DNA from: Nemertoderma westbladi
Taxonomy: Eukaryota; Xenacoelomorpha; Nemertodermatida; Nemertodermatidae
Length of the DNA stretch: 45,187 nucleotides
Direction: 5' to 3'
Assembly (NCBI GenBank): GCA_032718475.1
Contig: JAUCBJ010006070.1
Coordinates: 1-45,187 of the forward strand
Shown: positions 28,060-37,110 of the stretch, one piece after another
Layout of the letters: every line of letters begins with the position of its first letter
How positions within the stretch are numbered: position 1 is the stretch's first letter
Notes under the pieces: model-generated
What the model was told of the DNA's origin: nothing
The model's database searches: none
What the model saw: only the letters and a program-made list of their open reading frames with translations
Position numbers and translations under genes: made by a program

Positions 28060-28809
28060 GACTTTTCGGTTGCGACGGACTCCCGTCACCTGTTCATTCT
28101 ACTAATTTTGCCGTGTTTGCTAGCATTTCTACTAACTGACGGCACCGAATCTTCTGGGTTAACCTTGGGTTCAGCGTCGTGCGGATCCGCCCATCCCACT
28201 AACTTAATTCCCCATGCATCCACTAGATAAGGCCCTATGTACACTACACCAGGTGGCATTATCTCGGATCACCACAATTCAAACAGTTCTGTGGCGACCC
28301 TCCTCGCCCTCTCACTCACTAGTTCCCCCTGACCAAATCGGACTAGGTAGTGGAAATGTTTATTGCACTCACCGAGTCTCCAGTACAACTTGGGCTGGTC
28401 TACCTTTGCTCCGGTCTTAGCGTCCTTGAGTAGATTTCTCGTCGCGTTGTACCCTCGTCGTAGGCGATCACTCGTCCCGACGTCTTCCTCCTGAACTTGA
28501 CCTTCCCTCCTCGTCCGGCGTCGTACCCACCATTGCTGTTCCGGTGGGCCCCTCGCCGCACTCGGCCACCATTTGGCCGGCGATTCCAGTACTTGGTTCG
28601 CCACCCTGATCTTGTGCTGACTCGTTCCCATCTCCTCCTCGTACTCGACCACTCTCCTCCTCAATGACCGGACCGTCTCTCGTTGGCGAATCCGGTGTGG
28701 CGGGCCGGTACCACCTCGTCACTGTCTCCCAAATCGTTTGGTCTCTATCACTCGGGGTGCGCGGCGGGCTTCCTTCTCCCTCTGGACCTTGGGGCGGTTG
28801 TTCCCTCAT
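28060..28809 (-). pseudogene. Gag N-terminal region of the BEL/Pao element
   Basis: ATG at 28809 opens a frame rich in E, G, P, R and T (MREQPPQGPEGEG...), running to 28468. An overlapping frame continues with RRGYNATRNLLKDAKTGAKV and HFHYLVRFGQGELVSERARR to a TAG at 28269. The second part looks helical and ordered. The shift between frames is at about 28450-28480. No database family recognised. GC-rich compared with flanking DNA. Confidence 0.4.
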
Positions 28810-28859
28810 CTCATTGGCGTGTTGTCACAGTTTATTTTGAGCTTCGCTTGAAGTTAGAG

Positions 28860-29196
28860 TTTAGAATGTGACGTGATCCCCGAGTTGGCGAGGGAATCCC
28901 AACCGGTGTGTTTTGCTTTTGGCTAGTACGCGTCGCCGCGTCCACTGGCTACTGAAAGGCTTGTGGTATCTGAGTTTGAAAGGCTGGAGGGCGAAAGAAT
29001 AACTGAGTTTTAGTGGTAGTTGTTCGTAATGTCAGAATACAATAATAGCACAATCAGAATATAATAATAGCACAGTTACTGACGACGGTCTAAACTGTCT
29101 TGCTTCCACACTCTACACAAACCAACTGAATAACAGGTAATAAATGCAACGGTTATATTACTATCACATATATAATATTGGTACTTGCTGTTTGGC
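28860..29196. other. Non-coding spacer upstream of the BEL/Pao gag
   Basis: Could contain the 5' LTR or leader of the minus-strand element; no LTR pair could be matched. It contains a short duplication of CAGAATA-YAATAATAGCACA (about 29033-29076). Confidence 0.45.
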
Positions 29197-29232
29197 CTAG
29201 TAGTATCGGCATGCTGCATTGCAGCTGCATTT

Positions 29233-31380
29233 TTAAGAATGCTGTGCTGGCTTGTCGACAAAATTGCGCCGCCACAACTCCCTATCAACCATGACATTTG
29301 CTAGATCATCCGCATCTTCAAGGCCAGTGTCCTTTAAGATGCGTCTCAAGAAAGTCATGGGCTGTCCACCATGCTTATTCACTCCATGAGGCTGCCAAAG
29401 TACAAGATTATGCACTGGCTGGTCCTCACGGCGAAAGCAATGTCCTGCAAAGCGGAGGCGATTTTGTTCTAGTGTCAAGCTTGGGGGAACCAATGAGACA
29501 CCTCCAATGTTATATAGTGTCTGGTTGGAGATGTGTGCATTGTACTTGACACAATGAACCCGGCGTAGCATTCTTGTGAATGTGCCATCCAGAGATTTGG
29601 TGTCCTCAGCAGTTAGAGCCCAGCATGGACTCCCGTAGAGGAGTACTGGAACTACTGCTGCTCTAAATAATCGGACCTTAAGTTTCCGATTAATTCTCGG
29701 TGACTTCCAAATCCTGGAAAGCCTATTCAAGGCTGCCCATGCCTTTCCCTTACGTATTCGAAGGTCCTCACCTGACTTCCGGATCCATGATCCCAGGTAA
29801 CAGAAGTCGTCCACATGCTCAAGCATACCATCCTTTGAGCTTATGCTCATCCGATCAGAGACTTGCTGAGGACTTTCAAAGTTAACTGTCAAAATTTTGG
29901 TCTTTCTGGAGTTAATAAAAAGACCAACACTAGAAGCAGCATGTTCTAATGAGCTGAGGAGCCGTTGGGCTCCCTCTAGTGATTCTGAGAGTACTCCTAA
30001 GTCATCAGCAAAGTCTAGATCAGTTAGGTACTTGGCAGGATTTCCTCGACTTCTGGAGCCAGTAGGGGGAGTTATCATCACCCCATCATCATTATGATGA
30101 TCTAAGGACATGTGTAGAACATAGTCAACCACAATTATGAACAAGAATGGTGCAAGTGTGTCTCCCTGGAGGACGCCCCATAACACTTCAAATGGTTCTG
30201 TGTCACCATCAACAGTAGACACAAATGTTGTCGAACCATCGTATACTGATCTGATTGCTGCAATAATTTCATCAGGAATCCCATATAATGAAAGTGTGCT
30301 GAACATACGTGAGCGGGAGACTGAATCAAAGGCCTTGAAGAAGTCAACAAAGATAACAGCCAGATGCCTGTCTTTCTTTTTTGATAACTCTTCAATTATC
30401 CTTCTAAGTGCCAAAATGGGTTCCATGGTCCCACGACCTTTACGGAACCCATTCTGATTTCCACGGAGCAGTCTCTCAATGGGATCCCTGATGCAATTTA
30501 ATAGAATTCTATTGTATAGCTTTGCAGCAATCGAGATCAATGAGATTCCCCGAAAAGAACCATAGAGTGTTAGGTTGCCCTTCTTGGGAACTGGCACCAA
30601 CTTATTTGTTTTCATTTCTTGTGGGACTCTTGTTGTTCGGTACATGTCTACTATGATGGGATAGATGAGCTTTAAACACTCAGGTATTTTAAAGACCTCA
30701 GGGGGAACACCATCTACTCCACTGGCACGATTGGTCTTAATGCTCTTTGCAGCAGCCTTCACTTCTGCAAAGGAGATATCGCCAATGGGAGTATCTGGGA
30801 GTACAGACGACTCAGACACTTTTACTTCTATAAAGTTATCAGGCAATACCCTGTCATTATTGAGGCGATCAATCCAATCATTGAGGCGATCGGCTGGTCA
30901 TTCAGCCTTAACCTTGGTGGTTGGTTGGCTTTTCCGCCCAGTAAGCAAGTTGATCGATTTCCATGCCTGGGATGATTGCCTGCTGTCGTCGGCATCATTG
31001 GTGGCATCAACCTGTTGGTTTATTAGCTCATGTAGATTAACAGAGTACTGCCTGTTCAGGGACCTAGATGCAGCCTTAACTGCATTCTTGGCCGCTGTAG
31101 TCTGTTTGAGTCGGGACTCTTTCTGCGCCTTATATAGGTCATTTCGGCACTTCTGAATTTTGTTGTCAGTCCAGGGGGCCCTTTTCCTGTTTCGAGGGTA
31201 TCCAGGAACTGTTTCTGCAGCTGCTAACTTAACTGCTTCTGTGAAGGCAGTGTAGCCCTCACAGTGATCTGCCGCCTCAGAGGCAAGAACCTCATACCTG
31301 TTGCTCAGCTGCAGTGTGAAGCTGGATCTCACACTTGGCTGTTGCAACAAAGAGGACCAGTAATGCCGCGGCAAGGCAGA
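29233..31380 (-). CDS. Family A linker and reverse transcriptase (copy 2)
   Basis: One frame on the minus strand, broken only by a TGA at 30898-30900. The upstream 158 codons are a basic linker (PGYPRNRKRAPWTDNKIQKC). The downstream 537 codons (29233-30846) hold the RT: KTNRASGVDGVPPEVFK, GSFRGISLISIAAKLYNRIL, FVDFFKAFDS (166-175), GVLQGDTLAPFLF (224-236), FADD (279-282), and the C-terminal LRRILKDTGLEDADDL. All RT catalytic motifs are intact. The protein matches copy 1 over its whole length apart from about ten substitutions. A frameshift near 31405 separates it from the endonuclease. The RT itself may still be functional if expressed; the whole element is not intact. Confidence 0.9.
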
Positions 31381-31833
31381 TTTCGTTGTTCTGCTAGCAC
31401 GCAGACAAGTCTTACCTTGGCCACAATAAGGCGGTGATCACTGGAGAAGTGTCGAAGTGTAAATGCATTACAGTCTTGTATAGAGCTCCTGTACTTCCTA
31501 CGAAACAGAATATGGTCTATCTGGGACTTGTGACCACTGGGTCCATTATGAGTCCATAGCTTTCCAGTTCGCTTCTTGAACTGGGTTCCAGCCGAAAACA
31601 ATCCATTTCCGGGGATAAAATCCTGAAGATGGACGGAATTTCGGTTGACACTATTGCTATAGACCCAGGGCGATGTAGGTGATTGATGCAGACTTGCATT
31701 AAAGTCTCCCAGGAATGTTAAGAATGCATGCTGATCCACTCCATCAGTAGCTGCTTGTAGATTGTGGTAGAAATTTTCCACCTCCTCTACAGGGGCAACA
31801 CAAGTTGGAGAGTAGCACACAATCAGAACCACC
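31329..31833 (-). pseudogene. APE-type endonuclease, C-terminal half (family A copy 2)
   Basis: The minus-strand frame shows LIVCYSPT, FLTFLGDFNASL (catalytic G-D-F-N), a W-rich stretch, KSQIDHILFRR and HFSSDHRLIVAKVRL (catalytic S-D-H). These are the C-terminal motifs of the apurinic-like endonuclease that nicks target DNA for RTE-like elements. It is split from its N-terminal half by the foldback insertion, and shifts frame at about 31405 before the linker. Confidence 0.85.
31824..31833 (+). repeat. Target-site duplication of the foldback element, left (CAGAACCACC)
   Basis: Identical to 32841-32850. Removing the insert plus one copy restores the endonuclease reading frame through KVVLIVCYSPT. 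Confidence 0.9.
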
Positions 31834-31839
31834 GGATGT

Positions 31840-32022
31840 AGGACAATTCGGTCCCGGACAATTCGGTCCCGGACAATTCGGTCCGGACAATTCGGTCCCG
31901 GACAATTCGGCCCCGGACAATTCGGTCCCAAAACACTAAATAAATGGGACCGAATTGTCCGGGACCGAATTGTCCGGGACCGAATTGTCCTAGGACCGAA
32001 TTGTCCTAGGACCGAATTGTCC
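31840..32022. repeat. Left palindromic array of GGACAATTCGGTCCC units
   Basis: Forward units 31840-31929, a 16-bp AT spacer, then inverted units 31946-32022. The unit is 15-16 bp and is itself flanked by GGAC/GTCC, so it is quasi-palindromic. Confidence 0.9.
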
Positions 32023-32578
32023 GGTTCCTGATAGCAACTTTTTAGGGCTTTTTTGATATTGGTGAATGTTCTAGAACATTAGTAGAGATATTTGTTATGG
32101 TAGCTAGTGTTATTTACTTGCTATAAGTTTTTGAAATTTTAAAAATACTGTATTTTATTTTATTTTTGTTATTGGTACCGGTAGTGTTCGAGAACATTAT
32201 TATATATTATTTATTAAGGTGTAGCTAGTGTTTTTTTTTACTAGCTAGCATTTCCTTGAAATTATGTGAAAACATTGATATTTCAGAATTAGGCCTAAAC
32301 TGTTGCTGATTATATTAATTACCCACAATATTGATGATATTATAACAGTCCGAGTCCCTGAATGAGATTCAGCTATTATCTAGGATAATAATTTAGGCTT
32401 GTTACCAACCAACAACACATACATTATACTTACGCAGTATATAAAAAAAATCAGCTTTAAACATTTTAAATACATACTATTACTAGCTAGTAAATAAATC
32501 ACAAGCTCCATAAAGCTCCATAGCTACCATAAATAATAATGTTAACAAAAAAAAGTAAATTTTTTTTATTTAAAAAAA

Positions 32579-32645
32579 AATACTAGCTAGTAAAAAAAAT
32601 ACTAGCTAGTAAAAAAAATACTAGATAGTAAAAAAATACTAGCTA
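32579..32645 (+). repeat. Short minisatellite TACTAGCTAGTAAAAAAAA
   Basis: About 3.5 tandem units of 18-19 bp inside the foldback body; one unit reads TAGATAG. CTAGCTAG is palindromic. Confidence 0.85.
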
Positions 32646-32707
32646 CCATATAATAATATATATTAAGGTTCTAGAACATTCACCATTATATAGTACCAAT
32701 TAAATTT

Positions 32708-32835
32708 GGTCCCGGACAATTCGGCCCTGGACAATTCGGTCCCGGACAATTCGGTCCCGGACAATTCGGTCCCATTAATATGCATGTTTTGGGACCGAAT
32801 TGTCCGGACCGAATTGTCCGGGACCGAATTGTCCT
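32708..32835. repeat. Right palindromic array of GGACAATTCGGTCCC units
   Basis: Forward units 32708-32773, spacer with ATGCAT, inverted units 32791-32835. Confidence 0.9.
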
Positions 32836-32840
32836 GCTTC

Positions 32841-32850
32841 CAGAACCACC
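32841..32850 (+). repeat. Target-site duplication of the foldback element, right (CAGAACCACC)
   Basis: Pairs with 31824-31833. Confidence 0.9.
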
Positions 32851-33260
32851 TTAGGAAACTTCTTAGCCAGTCTTCCAGAACATGAGAAGTGGCAACGGAT
32901 GATGCGGTTAGAGATTTGGTCTATTTTGTCCAATGCTGCATGTGCAGTTGGATTCATCAATAGACCAATACCACCATTGCCACTATCATCTGCTGACGCG
33001 AGGGCGAGTCGTCAACCGCCCCCCATGTCCTCAATCAGAACCTCATCAGTCTGTCCAGTCTGCATTCGGTGCTCTTGAACACCCAATGCGCTAAGAGAAA
33101 GCTTATCTGCCAAGGCAGTCAGCTCACCTTGTCGCATTGGGGACCCGAGTGTTAGGGTGTTTACTGAGGCTAGTCTAGTGACTTGCCTCAGATTCACCAA
33201 TGGCTTTGTTGGTCGGGGGGGAACATGAGAGTAGCCTCCAACTCCAGAATCCCTCTCCCC
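32841..33260 (-). pseudogene. APE-type endonuclease, N-terminal half (family A copy 2)
   Basis: The minus strand reads LASVNTLTLGSPMRQGELTA (N-x-x-T start of the endonuclease), LSLSALGVQEHRMQTG (catalytic Q-E), GNGGIGLLMNPTAHAAL and CSGRLAKKFPKVVLE. One in-frame TGA lies near 33017 between GGG and RLALASADD. The reading frame meets the foldback insertion at 32840 and resumes at 31833. The frame upstream of LASVNT continues to about 33326, and its start is not certain. Confidence 0.8.
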
Positions 33261-33539
33261 CTCACAATCTGGCCTCCCTGGTGACCCAGGGTTTGGGCCA
33301 GAAAGGTCATCAGGAAAGGGACACAAAGAATTGTTGTCCAGAATTGTTCTCTCTCTCCAGTAGGGGGTGAGACAGGCAGCCGGTCAGGAGATAACTGACG
33401 CCTGTGAGGCCGATTGTGTCCGGTAATTCCACTGGCCTCTAGTGGCCGGACCTCCGCATTACTAATGTAATCCATAGTGGAGGGTTGAGGGGTCCTTTTT
33501 TGCCGAGTCAGCTCTCGGGGCAAATACCACACCCTATGG

Positions 33540-34095
33540 TTTGCTGTTCCACAGGCTGGGTGTCGCAGTGGAGTAAGATATGAGGCCCATCACCCATATC
33601 TACTCTGGCGCACATGACCCACCATTGGCTGTGCAGCTCATCTGCTGGGCCATGCCCTGTACCACTGCTGCCAGGTGCAGGTCGCAGTGAAGTGTACTCA
33701 GAGTGGACATGAGAACACTCTACTCCTGACCAGCCATTGGTAGATCACCATCTGCCTGGCCAGGCCATATACCCCTGCAGCCAAGTATATGGGTCCTTAA
33801 TCCAGGACCAACGGCGTCCTTATCCCAGAACGATGGGGGTCCTAGTTACAGGACCAGATTTGCCCTAGTAAGAGGGTCTATGCAGCTACAGGTGGCACCT
33901 CCTTTATGCTGCATGGAGGTGGCAAGTTTTCTTGATCAATGACCTAGAATACCTGACCTGACCGAGAAGGCTGTCTATCCAGGCTGTGTGGCCTGACCAA
34001 TGGATGCATCCCATTAGATGGTGTTCTGCCCCACCATTGGCTAACCTATCCCTTCTTCCCTTGGCACTCCCTGTTTCCTTCGCCCCCCTGAGATG
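33540..34095. other. Probable 5' UTR of the family A element
   Basis: GC-richer than its surroundings, without a supported coding frame. It holds loosely repeated phrases (CCACCATTGGCT at about 33620 and 34031, CAGCCATTGGTAGATC at about 33730). Its assignment to the element rests on position and composition. Confidence 0.45.
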
Positions 34096-34404
34096 GCCTA
34101 TAGCCTCTCATCTATCCTTGTGGCTGGCAATGAATATTGCCCTCGTTGGTTGTTAGGTGACATTATATTGCTAATGTCACCTAGCCAACTATAATTGGTA
34201 AAAAGCCACTTTCCCCATTTTCCACTGGGTAGTACAGTGAATTGGAACCGCTTACAATAATTATTGGCTACTCTAGTAACTACAGATGGCATTCTAGAAT
34301 AGTCGTTTATTCACAGGGAAACAAGTTATTATTTATGGATTTCCGCGAATAAGTTTCACATCTTAACACTCAAGATGCAGTTTTAATGCAAACTTATCAG
34401 AATA

Positions 34405-34555
34405 GTTACCATAGCAACTACCACATCCAGAACAATTCCCAAAGTTTAAGTTCACCTATTGGATTTCATATGATACCAAGAGCTCTGCGATTGATGCTCA
34501 TTGTGACGAGTTATTAAACTTTAAAACCGGATCAAATTTATTGGGACACCCTGTA
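34405..34555 (-). repeat. Right terminal inverted repeat of the DD41D-type transposon
   Basis: The reverse complement begins CAGGGTGTCCCAATAAATTT and follows the left end (20766-20917) for about 150 bp, with divergence in the inner half. TA flanks at 34554-34555. It contains a perfect X-box-like GTTACCATAGCAAC at 34405-34418. Confidence 0.85.
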
Positions 34556-34559
34556 TTTC

Positions 34560-35112
34560 ATAATTTATAATCACTCATTTTACGAATACTAAACTACACC
34601 GCTGTATAACAAATTTTAGAAAATTATATTCTGGAAATATAATTATTATAAATTCATTATTGCGTTGTACGTGTTTTCGATAAGGCGTTCTAAACTGTAG
34701 GTCATGACGGCAGAATTTACTAGCTAATTTGAGTGTTTAAGTTACAAAGCAAAAACACACTATAATGAAAACACACACTTTAATGTAAATGCAAAATTAA
34801 AACATTTCTACATATTTATAAAATGATCTTTAACTTTTGTTCCTCTAACCCATCAAATGGATTGATGTTAAATATTCTAGAACGTTACTGGTAGCTAGTA
34901 CCAAATATTGAATATTTAGCTAAAAGTGTTGAGGCTTTAATTAATATCGTTAAAATTGTGTCTCCATTTTTTTCTTTTTTTCAAACCTTTTTTTGCAATT
35001 TTCTGAAGTCTTTTGTAAAAATTGTCTTTTTAATTTGATAGGTGATCTTCTACAATAATGCCAGTACATTTTTTTCGGTAACACAACGGTACAAAAAGAA
35101 TCCCATCCAGAA
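34560..35112. other. AT-rich non-coding spacer
   Basis: No gene seen. TTCTAGAA is present at 34875-34882. Confidence 0.5.
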
Positions 35113-35389
35113 TTGATTTATAATTTAGTAAAGGAGTGCTTCGGATTTTATAAAAATTATAATTGTTCGTTGGTGGGAAATAATGAACGTGGGACTTGTT
35201 GGAGACGACATCAGGTAGAGATGAATAATATACTGACCACATTTAGAAGTATAGACGATCCACGGATAACTATTATCAAGGACACAGCAGAGATGATCAA
35301 AGGAATGACTACGGGTTATTCTAGGGTCCGACAGCAATGTGTGACGAAGGACACAAAGCTGTCTGTCGTCTTATCAAACCACCTGCGGC
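35113..35389 (+). CDS. Unrecognised open stretch upstream of a family A fragment
   Basis: An open frame (no ATG at its start) reading NLVKECFGFYKNYNCSLVG, RGTCWRRHQVEMNNILTTF and KGMTTGYSRVRQQCVTKDTK before running into family A sequence at 35390 in a different frame. Composition is protein-like, but I recognise no family. Could be an exon fragment or chance. Confidence 0.2.
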
Positions 35390-35648
35390 TTGAGAGTGAC
35401 CAAAATCATGACAGTGAATCTTGACAGCCCTCAAGAAATGTCTGATCGTAAGAGCATAAGCTCTAGGGATGGCTTGCTTGAGCACGTGGATGACTTATGC
35501 TACTTGGGATCATGGATTAGAAAGTCAGGTGAAACCTTCGGATACGTAAGTGGAAGGCATAGGAAGCGTTAAATAGTCTGTCCAGGAGTTGGAAGTCCCA
35601 TAGAATAAAACGGAACCTTAAGGTTCGATTATTTATTGCAGCAGTACA
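35390..35648 (+). pseudogene. Diverged family A RT fragment
   Basis: Reads MTVNLDSPQEMSDRKSISSR and DGLLEHVDDLCYLGSWIRKS, then after a frameshift near 35570 LSRSWKSHRIKRNLKVRLF, corresponding to the middle of the family A RT downstream of FADD. It is clearly more diverged than the other three family A copies, so it is an older insertion. No tail is present; both ends are internal. Confidence 0.85.
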
Positions 35649-35767
35649 TATAAACAATACATATAATCAAAATAATTGTATAATACTAAAAATAATTTAC
35701 ATACAGGAGGCGGTGTATTTGATATATAAACACACATAATCCCCATAAGCCTAAAATGAAATATTTT

Positions 35768-36185
35768 TATGGAAACGTGTATCAGATCTAATATAACTAC
35801 TGTAGGCCTACTAACCATCTTATATTGCTATACAGGTTGATTATCCCAAGATTCAATCAGAATTTCAGGCAGTTGCTAGGGAAAGGTCACCTTGTTGCTA
35901 AGGAAACGTGTATCAGGGCCGATGTCACTACTAACCATCTTCTTTTGCTAGACTGGTTGATTATCCCAAGTTTCAATCATAATTACATTAATATACAGCG
36001 GTTGATAGGGAAAGGCCACCTTGTTGCTATGGAAACGTGTACACGACTTCTATTTTTAAACCAACCCAGTTATATAATAATAATTTTATTTAGTAATTTT
36101 TCTATATGGCGAGTTTTAATAACAGATATAACCAATCAGGTATCAGGTTGTTACGAAAAAGTCACTCTTTTGCTAGGGAAGTAGT
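35768..36185 (+). repeat. 120-bp tandem repeat (partial, two full, degenerate) with paired X-box-like motifs
   Basis: CTAACCATCT recurs at 35811 and 35931 (120-bp period), and GGAAACGTGTATCAG or GGAAACGTGTACACG at about 35771, 35902 and 36031. Each copy holds two GTTGCTAxGGAAAC-like motifs exactly 22 bp apart: 35872/35894, 36001/36023 and, degenerate, 36147/36169. Confidence 0.75.
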
Positions 36186-37110
36186 CAATTATTTTGGTAC
36201 ACAGGCTCAGATTAATCTTTTTTACTATTTATAGTCACATTTTCATGCTTTTGACCGGAAATTATTAAAGATTTAAATATATTTTAGCCTTAATCGACCC
36301 TACTATACTGTTATTTCAGGCTGAAACGTCATTGTATTAAAGGCCTACGCAACGTTCCGGATTTTATGTTAACATATACAATGTTTTTCCAATAACCATA
36401 CTCCATGACCTAGGGCCTACTATAGTACGTCATGCATACTCATTTGTTTCAAACTAAAATATTATATTATCCTCGGACTACAATCACGTCTAAATACTAC
36501 ATTGATTATTATCATATAGTAGTAGGCCTATATGGTATACAAATATATAGAACTACAGTATTTGAATTCATAGATCCCCATGTTTAATTCTCCAGGTTAT
36601 GATGTTGCGCCATCTAACGGTAATAGATATTATTACTTATAGGCATTGTGTACAGCTTTATACCGCAATTTATCGCTAGATGGGAGAAACGATAATATAA
36701 ACACAAGAAATAAATGAAATAATTTGTGTGATTTAGATACCAAATATTCACATATGTAAAGTATCACTTTACAACTTTACATTGTTCTGATGACCTGAGG
36801 GCTTTATTACACGGACGAACGTAGCGAATGAGTGTAAAAAAAAGCTACGGAGATCAGAACACTGCATCCGACGTAGGTTGTGTTCAAAAATTGTAATATT
36901 ACGAACGATTGGTGATGAATAACCCCATTTTAAACTTTTATTGTTTTAAAAAAGTGAAAATTTTTGGTGGAAAACTTATAATAGGTATTAACAGAGCATC
37001 AGTGTAGAAAGTATTTGTACACCAATTATTACAAAATTTATGCCTCGCGGTCAGAAGTTATACAATATACAATTTTAGCATTTGCAGTGCATGCATAGTA
37101 TACCTGTACC
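36186..37110. other. Non-coding spacer before the satellite
   Basis: No gene. It contains a CTCF-like motif GCGCCATCTAACGG (36607-36620) with a related inverted sequence TATCGCTAGATGGGAG (36671-36686), and a short inverted pair TGTTCTGAT/ATCAGAACA near 36783 and 36852. Confidence 0.45.

Larger units (their letters stand above)
23641..28809 (-). mobile_element. Second BEL/Pao-type element, gag-protease with pol deleted
   Basis: On the minus strand from 28809: acidic/proline-rich N-terminus, coiled coil, homopolymer repeats, DUF1759-type gag domain, zinc knuckle, protease, then a short pol tail with ALTPAHILRGRPAEVV. No RT YxDD, RNase H or integrase core is visible, so it is an internally deleted or non-autonomous derivative. 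Reading frames are broken repeatedly. LTRs were not identified. Confidence 0.65.
31834..32840. mobile_element. 1,007-bp foldback transposon with palindromic unit arrays at both ends
   Basis: Ends GGATGTAGGACAATTCGG (left) and the complement of GAAGCAGGACAATTCGG (right), flanked by a 10-bp target-site duplication. Each end is an array of GGACAATTCGGTCCC units in one direction followed by the same unit inverted (left: about 6 forward, 5 inverted; right: 4 forward, 3 inverted). The body (about 32023-32707) is AT-rich with no coding frame. A 9-10 bp duplication suggests a MULE-type or other foldback mobiliser; this is inference. Confidence 0.85.
29197..34095 (-). mobile_element. Near full-length family A RTE-like element (copy 2)
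   Basis: The (TAG)n tail is at 29197-29206 and the 3' UTR matches the copies at 1464-1502 and 19717-19759. The RT, linker and endonuclease follow in order on the minus strand, and about 550 bp of GC-richer non-coding sequence (33540-34095) probably forms the 5' UTR. A foldback transposon (31834-32840) sits in the endonuclease. The 5' end is placed only approximately, where composition changes. No target-site duplication was recognised. Confidence 0.8.

Noticed and set aside
29700-30457. Plus-strand open frames opposite family A RT
   Set aside because: They are antisense shadows; the same shadows appear opposite the copy at 1-1463, as expected from near-identical coding sequence.
31940-32025. 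Rho-independent terminator or bacterial-type attachment site
   Set aside because: The hairpins are part of a transposon-end array with a proven target-site duplication in a eukaryotic element.
20766-34555. A giant self-replicating transposon (Maverick/Polinton-like) of 13.8 kb
   Set aside because: The cargo consists of identifiable RTE-like, BEL/Pao and foldback insertions; no polymerase B, capsid or packaging genes are seen.
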